A stretch of 7,392 bases of DNA. Origin: Candidatus Poseidoniaceae archaeon (GTDB lineage Archaea > Thermoplasmatota > Poseidoniia > Poseidoniales > Poseidoniaceae). The stretch lies in the NCBI GenBank assembly GCA_022424925.1, contig JAKMGM010000135.1, positions 1 to 7,392 on the forward strand. Direction: 5' to 3'. Made by a program: the position numbers and the translations under genes. Numbering within the stretch: the first letter of the stretch is position 1; every line of letters starts with the position of its first letter. Below the pieces are notes generated by a model. The model searched no databases, was not told the DNA's origin, and saw only the letters and a list, made by a program, of their open reading frames with translations. This document shows, one piece after another, positions 6,073 to 7,392 of the stretch.

Positions 6073-7248
6073 ATGGAACCTTACGAAGGAGTCGATTTTT
6101 ACGACATTGAAAGCCTACTTACAGAAGAAGAAATCATGATTCGCGACATGGTTCGGGATTGGGTGGATGAAGAAGTACTTCCCAAAATTGAGGATGCATG
6201 CGAAAAAGGTATTTTCCTTGATGAATGGAGGGTTGCACTCGGAGAGATGGGTGTCCTTGGTGCTCCACTGAAAGGCTACGGGTGTCCCGGGCTCTCTTAT
6301 GTTGCATACGGTCTAATCTGTCAAGAACTAGAACGCGGTGATTCAGGCCTCAGATCTTTTGCTTCTGTGCAAGGTTCTCTTGCCATGTACCCGATTTGGG
6401 ACTTCGGTTCCGAGGAACAAAAAAACTACTACCTGCCCAAAATGACATCGGGTGAGTGGATTGGTTGTTTCGGCCTAACAGAACCTGATTATGGTTCAAA
6501 CCCAGGCGACATGATTACGAAAGCTGAAGACATGGGCGACCATTACCTTCTCAACGGAGCAAAAATGTGGATTACCAACGGTACTATTGCCGATGTGGCA
6601 GTTGTCTGCGCGAAACTCGACGGTGTTATTCGAGGGTTCATTGTAGAGAAAGATGATGAAGGATTTTCCGCCCCTGAAATGAAAGGTAAGCACTCTTTGA
6701 AGGCATCAGTGACCAGCGAATTGGTATTTCAAGATTGTAAGATACCGAAGGACAGAATGCTTCCAAATGTCAAAGGGTTGCGCGGTCCTTTCTCCTGCTT
6801 GAACAATGCTCGCTTCGGCATTTCATGGGGTGCTTTAGGGGCAGCAATGTCGTGTTTCCACAGTGCGAAAACCTACGCCCTTTCTCGTATACAATTCGAT
6901 CACCCGATTGCATCGTACCAACTCGTCCAAAACAAACTAGCTTGGATGCTGCGAGAAATTACCAAAGGCCAACTCTTGGCTTACCACCTCGGTCGCAAGA
7001 AAGATGAAGGGACATGGTTCAATGAACAGATTTCATTGGCAAAAATGAACAATGTCGATATTGCATTGGAAATTGCTCGAGTGGCCCGAGACATCCATGG
7101 AGCAAACGGGATTTTGGATGAATATCCAGTTATGAGGCACATGGCTAACCTTGAATCCGTGAAAACATACGAAGGCACCCATGATATACACAATCTCATT
7201 CTCGGTCGTTACATCACTGGAATACAAGCGTTCACGCGAACTGTTTGA
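6073..7248 (+). CDS. gcdH: Glutaryl-CoA dehydrogenase-type acyl-CoA dehydrogenase
   Basis: FAD enzyme expected to oxidise and decarboxylate glutaryl-CoA to crotonyl-CoA in lysine/tryptophan breakdown, passing electrons to ETF. Seen: 391 residues, the size of mature mitochondrial GCDH. The order of blocks follows GCDH closely: LTEEEIMIRD (16-25), GYGCPGLSYVAYGLI (68-82), ELERGDSGLRSFASVQ (85-100), CFGLTEPDYGSNPG (132-145), WITNG (166-170), GPFSCLNNARFGISWGALGA (238-257), RIQFDHPIA (272-280), ARDIHGANGI (338-347), TYEGTHDIH (365-373) and ITGIQAF (381-387). The catalytic base is Glu367 in YEGTHD. Arg94 and Glu87 fall where human GCDH has its carboxylate-binding Arg and the nearby Glu, which supports a dicarboxylyl-CoA substrate and a GCDH rather than a simple fatty acyl-CoA role. 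Whether it decarboxylates cannot be proven from sequence. The high similarity to bacterial/mitochondrial forms suggests ancient transfer into this archaeal lineage (inference). etfBA lies about 4 kb away on the other strand. Confidence 0.93.
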   Translation: MEPYEGVDFYDIESLLTEEEIMIRDMVRDWVDEEVLPKIEDACEKGIFLDEWRVALGEMGVLGAPLKGYGCPGLSYVAYGLICQELERGDSGLRSFASVQGSLAMYPIWDFGSEEQKNYYLPKMTSGEWIGCFGLTEPDYGSNPGDMITKAEDMGDHYLLNGAKMWITNGTIADVAVVCAKLDGVIRGFIVEKDDEGFSAPEMKGKHSLKASVTSELVFQDCKIPKDRMLPNVKGLRGPFSCLNNARFGISWGALGAAMSCFHSAKTYALSRIQFDHPIASYQLVQNKLAWMLREITKGQLLAYHLGRKKDEGTWFNEQISLAKMNNVDIALEIARVARDIHGANGILDEYPVMRHMANLESVKTYEGTHDIHNLILGRYITGIQAFTRTV

Positions 7249-7259
7249 AAGAAATCCTG

Positions 7260-7265
7260 TTTTTT
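7260..7265 (+). terminator. Oligo-T terminator candidate after gcdH
   Basis: Six T residues begin 12 nt after the gcdH stop, without a preceding stable hairpin. Archaeal RNA polymerase stops at T-tracts of this kind, and a new promoter-like element follows 25 nt later, so an end of transcription here is plausible. Confidence 0.45.
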
Positions 7266-7289
7266 ACGCTGAATTCCTACAATCACGAG

Positions 7290-7296
7290 TTTATAT
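7290..7296 (+). promoter_or_regulatory. Archaeal TATA box at the right end
   Basis: TTTATAT, within GAGTTTATATGCG, is the best TATA match in the window. A start site about 25 nt downstream falls near 7317, exactly at an ATG (7317-7319). This suggests a leaderless transcript or an RNA gene beginning there. Confidence 0.5.
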
Positions 7297-7316
7297 GCGC
7301 AAACTGTGAAACGCGT

Positions 7317-7370
7317 ATGGCCTTGAACTTGAGTTTGAATGACCGTCTGTACGGGTCGTCTCTGGCTTAG
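7317..7370 (+). other. Short ORF (17 codons) at predicted transcript start
   Basis: ATG 7317 opens a 17-residue frame (MALNLSLNDRLYGSSLA) that ends at TAG 7368-7370. Its ATG coincides with the start expected from the TATA box. No family is recognised. A second ATG at 7339 in another frame stays open to the window end (18 codons seen), without a ribosome site. The true product, peptide, longer protein or RNA, lies partly outside the window; kept only as a possibility. Confidence 0.2.
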
Positions 7371-7392
7371 GCATGGTTTTAGTAGACTATGC
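7371..7392 (+). other. Inverted repeat at window edge
   Basis: GCATGG and CTATGC can pair as a 6-bp stem with one G-U pair around a 10-nt loop. It follows the short ORF stop directly. It could be a hairpin in a leader, part of an RNA gene, or chance; the stem may extend past the window. Confidence 0.2.

Noticed and set aside
7318..7392. tRNA or other known structured RNA starting after the TATA box
   Set aside because: I could not fold a cloverleaf (no matching acceptor, D and anticodon arms in the visible part) and saw no RNase P or SRP RNA core motif; the region is cut by the window edge.
1..7392. CRISPR array, insertion sequence, attachment site or defence island
   Set aside because: No regularly spaced repeats, terminal inverted repeats, transposase, integrase or toxin-like genes; every long frame is accounted for by the listed genes.

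Overview
The window reads as chromosomal DNA from a euryarchaeon, most likely a marine Group II archaeon (Candidatus Poseidoniales) or a close Thermoplasmata relative. The reasons are a tyrosyl-tRNA synthetase of the short archaeal/eukaryotic type, a protein built like the N-terminal half of an archaeal MCM replicative helicase, a protein resembling the archaeal DUF5611 family, archaeal-style TATA elements, and aerobic acyl-CoA dehydrogenase/ETF genes of bacterial or mitochondrial type next to them. The lineage is inferred from family resemblance, not from a search. Genes are densely packed on both strands. I see no mobile elements, CRISPR arrays, rRNA or tRNA.

Layout: (1) bases 2-304, + strand, the last 100 codons of a metallo-beta-lactamase-fold hydrolase cut by the window edge. 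(2) 305-1984, - strand, a two-gene operon etfB-etfA for both subunits of electron-transfer flavoprotein; its 3' end abuts the hydrolase stop with no gap. (3) 2163-3053, + strand, divergent from etfB, a stand-alone protein that matches the MCM N-terminal domain (helical part, zinc ribbon, OB fold) but ends where the AAA+ ATPase should begin. (4) 3036-4790, - strand, a DUF5611-like gene followed 12 nt later by tyrS; the tyrS 3' end overlaps the MCM-like gene by 18 bp tail to tail. (5) 4827-6002, + strand, a secreted, C-terminally membrane-anchored beta-propeller-like protein divergent from the DUF5611-like gene. (6) 6073-7248, + strand, a full-length glutaryl-CoA dehydrogenase-type acyl-CoA dehydrogenase. 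(7) 7249-7392, a T-tract terminator candidate, a good TATA element and the start of an unidentified transcription unit.

Functional links: the glutaryl-CoA dehydrogenase-like enzyme passes electrons from its FAD to ETF, so the etfBA operon supplies its acceptor; this suggests aerobic or respiratory breakdown of lysine, tryptophan or other acyl-CoA precursors. The ETF:quinone oxidoreductase that should complete the chain is not in the window. tyrS and the DUF5611-like gene look co-transcribed. The most unusual item is the MCM-like protein without an ATPase domain: it keeps all four zinc-ligand cysteines and an intact reading frame, and the neighbouring gene overlaps its end, so it appears to be a maintained gene rather than a truncated remnant.
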